DNA of 40,785 bases, from assembly GCA_934646185.1 (NCBI GenBank), contig CAKUEH010000021.1, positions 1-40,785 of the forward strand. Direction: 5' to 3'. Below, piece by piece: positions 40,602 through 40,785 of this stretch. Both the position numbers and the translations under genes were made by a program. Every line of letters starts with the position of its first letter. Within the stretch, counting starts at the first letter, position 1. Source of the stretch: an uncultured Oscillospiraceae bacterium. GTDB taxonomy: Bacteria; Bacillota; Clostridia; Oscillospirales; Oscillospiraceae. The notes below the pieces were generated by a model. It saw only the letters and a program-made list of their open reading frames with translations. It did no database searches and had not been told where the DNA came from.

Positions 40602-40672
40602 AAGGCTTCCCTTGGGCACAAGGGAAGCTGTCAGCGAAGCTGACTGAAGGGATTCGAACGCCGGAAATTTCG
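40602..40672 (+). repeat. Dispersed palindromic repeat, copy 5
   Basis: A 71-base element identical to copy 4 at 70 positions, inverted relative to it. It includes CTTCCCTT/AAGGGAAG and GTCAGC-GAA-GCTGAC hairpins. Confidence 0.9.
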
Positions 40673-40723
40673 AAATATTTTAAAATTTCCGTAGCATCCA
40701 CTTAAAAAATCCCCGGCCTCCTC

Positions 40724-40752
40724 TTGAAAAGCCTGACTATATGTGGTAAAAT
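40724..40752 (+). promoter_or_regulatory. Strong promoter for a gene beyond the right edge
   Basis: -35 TTGAAA (40724-40729), a 17-bp spacer, and -10 TAAAAT (40747-40752). The start would be near 40759, just upstream of the palindrome. Confidence 0.7.
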
Positions 40753-40767
40753 TTCAATGAATTTCGA

Positions 40768-40785
40768 ACAGGAGATATCTCCTGT
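40768..40785. promoter_or_regulatory. 18-bp perfect palindrome at the predicted transcript start
   Basis: ACAGGAGATATCTCCTGT is a perfect palindrome about 15 bases after the -10. It could be an operator; its left arm also contains AGGAGA, so as RNA it could sequester a ribosome site. Confidence 0.5.

Larger units (their letters stand above)
40463..40785. other. Right-edge intergenic region
   Basis: These 323 bases hold the minus-strand promoter of the membrane-protein operon (40494-40522), repeat copy 5, a plus-strand promoter (40724-40752) and an 18-bp palindrome running to the last base. The plus-strand gene they serve lies beyond the window. Confidence 0.6.

Overview
The window looks like chromosome from a GC-rich, Gram-positive-lineage anaerobe, most likely a gut member of the Clostridia (Oscillospiraceae-like). 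The reasons are a division and cell-wall cluster with MraZ, SpoVD-type PBP and DivIB, a meso-diaminopimelate-type MurE motif, no ftsA next to ftsZ, strong C/G third positions, and a selenium/molybdenum maturation operon. No rRNA, tRNA, CRISPR array, transposase or phage gene was seen. The genus is inference.

Layout. 1-1797 is the 3' part of a ClpC-type AAA+ unfoldase. 1886-14806 is the dcw cluster, all on +: mraZ, rsmH, an ftsL-like gene, a PASTA-containing class B PBP, murE, murF, mraY, ftsW/spoVE, murG, murA and divIB/ftsQ. ftsZ follows with its own promoter. The cluster starts at a good sigma-A promoter followed at once by three MraZ-box-like repeats, and it carries an apparent intrinsic terminator between ftsL and the PBP gene. 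16507-20233 is a three-gene Rbs/Mgl-type sugar ABC importer (ATPase, permease, lipoprotein binding protein). Next come a CPA2-type antiporter (+), mtaB (-), a degenerate HPr-like protein, a D,D-carboxypeptidase (+) and dinB (-).

26548-34115 is the most distinctive part. It holds an NCS2 xanthine/uracil permease (-), a class I glutamine amidotransferase-like peptidase C26 (+), and a minus-strand operon yqeC-yqeB-selD-orf120-orf48 ended by a strong terminator. A ModE-type regulator followed by a tandem class II aldolase-domain protein is transcribed divergently. yqeB, yqeC and selD are known markers of selenium-dependent molybdenum hydroxylase maturation. The two small downstream genes are unrecognised and are the best candidates for new components. 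The two divergent promoters face each other, and their -35 boxes form the arms of one near-perfect inverted repeat, a plausible operator.

34272-40462 is housekeeping on the - strand: secG, prfB (without the programmed frameshift), a plsC-like acyltransferase, a ferredoxin-fused aldo/keto reductase, mntP, a PAP2 protein and an overlapping multi-pass membrane protein. A family of short palindromic intergenic repeats (two copies 70/71 identical, plus diverged copies) is scattered from about 28.9 kb to the right edge. The right edge holds a promoter and an 18-bp perfect palindrome belonging to a gene outside the window.
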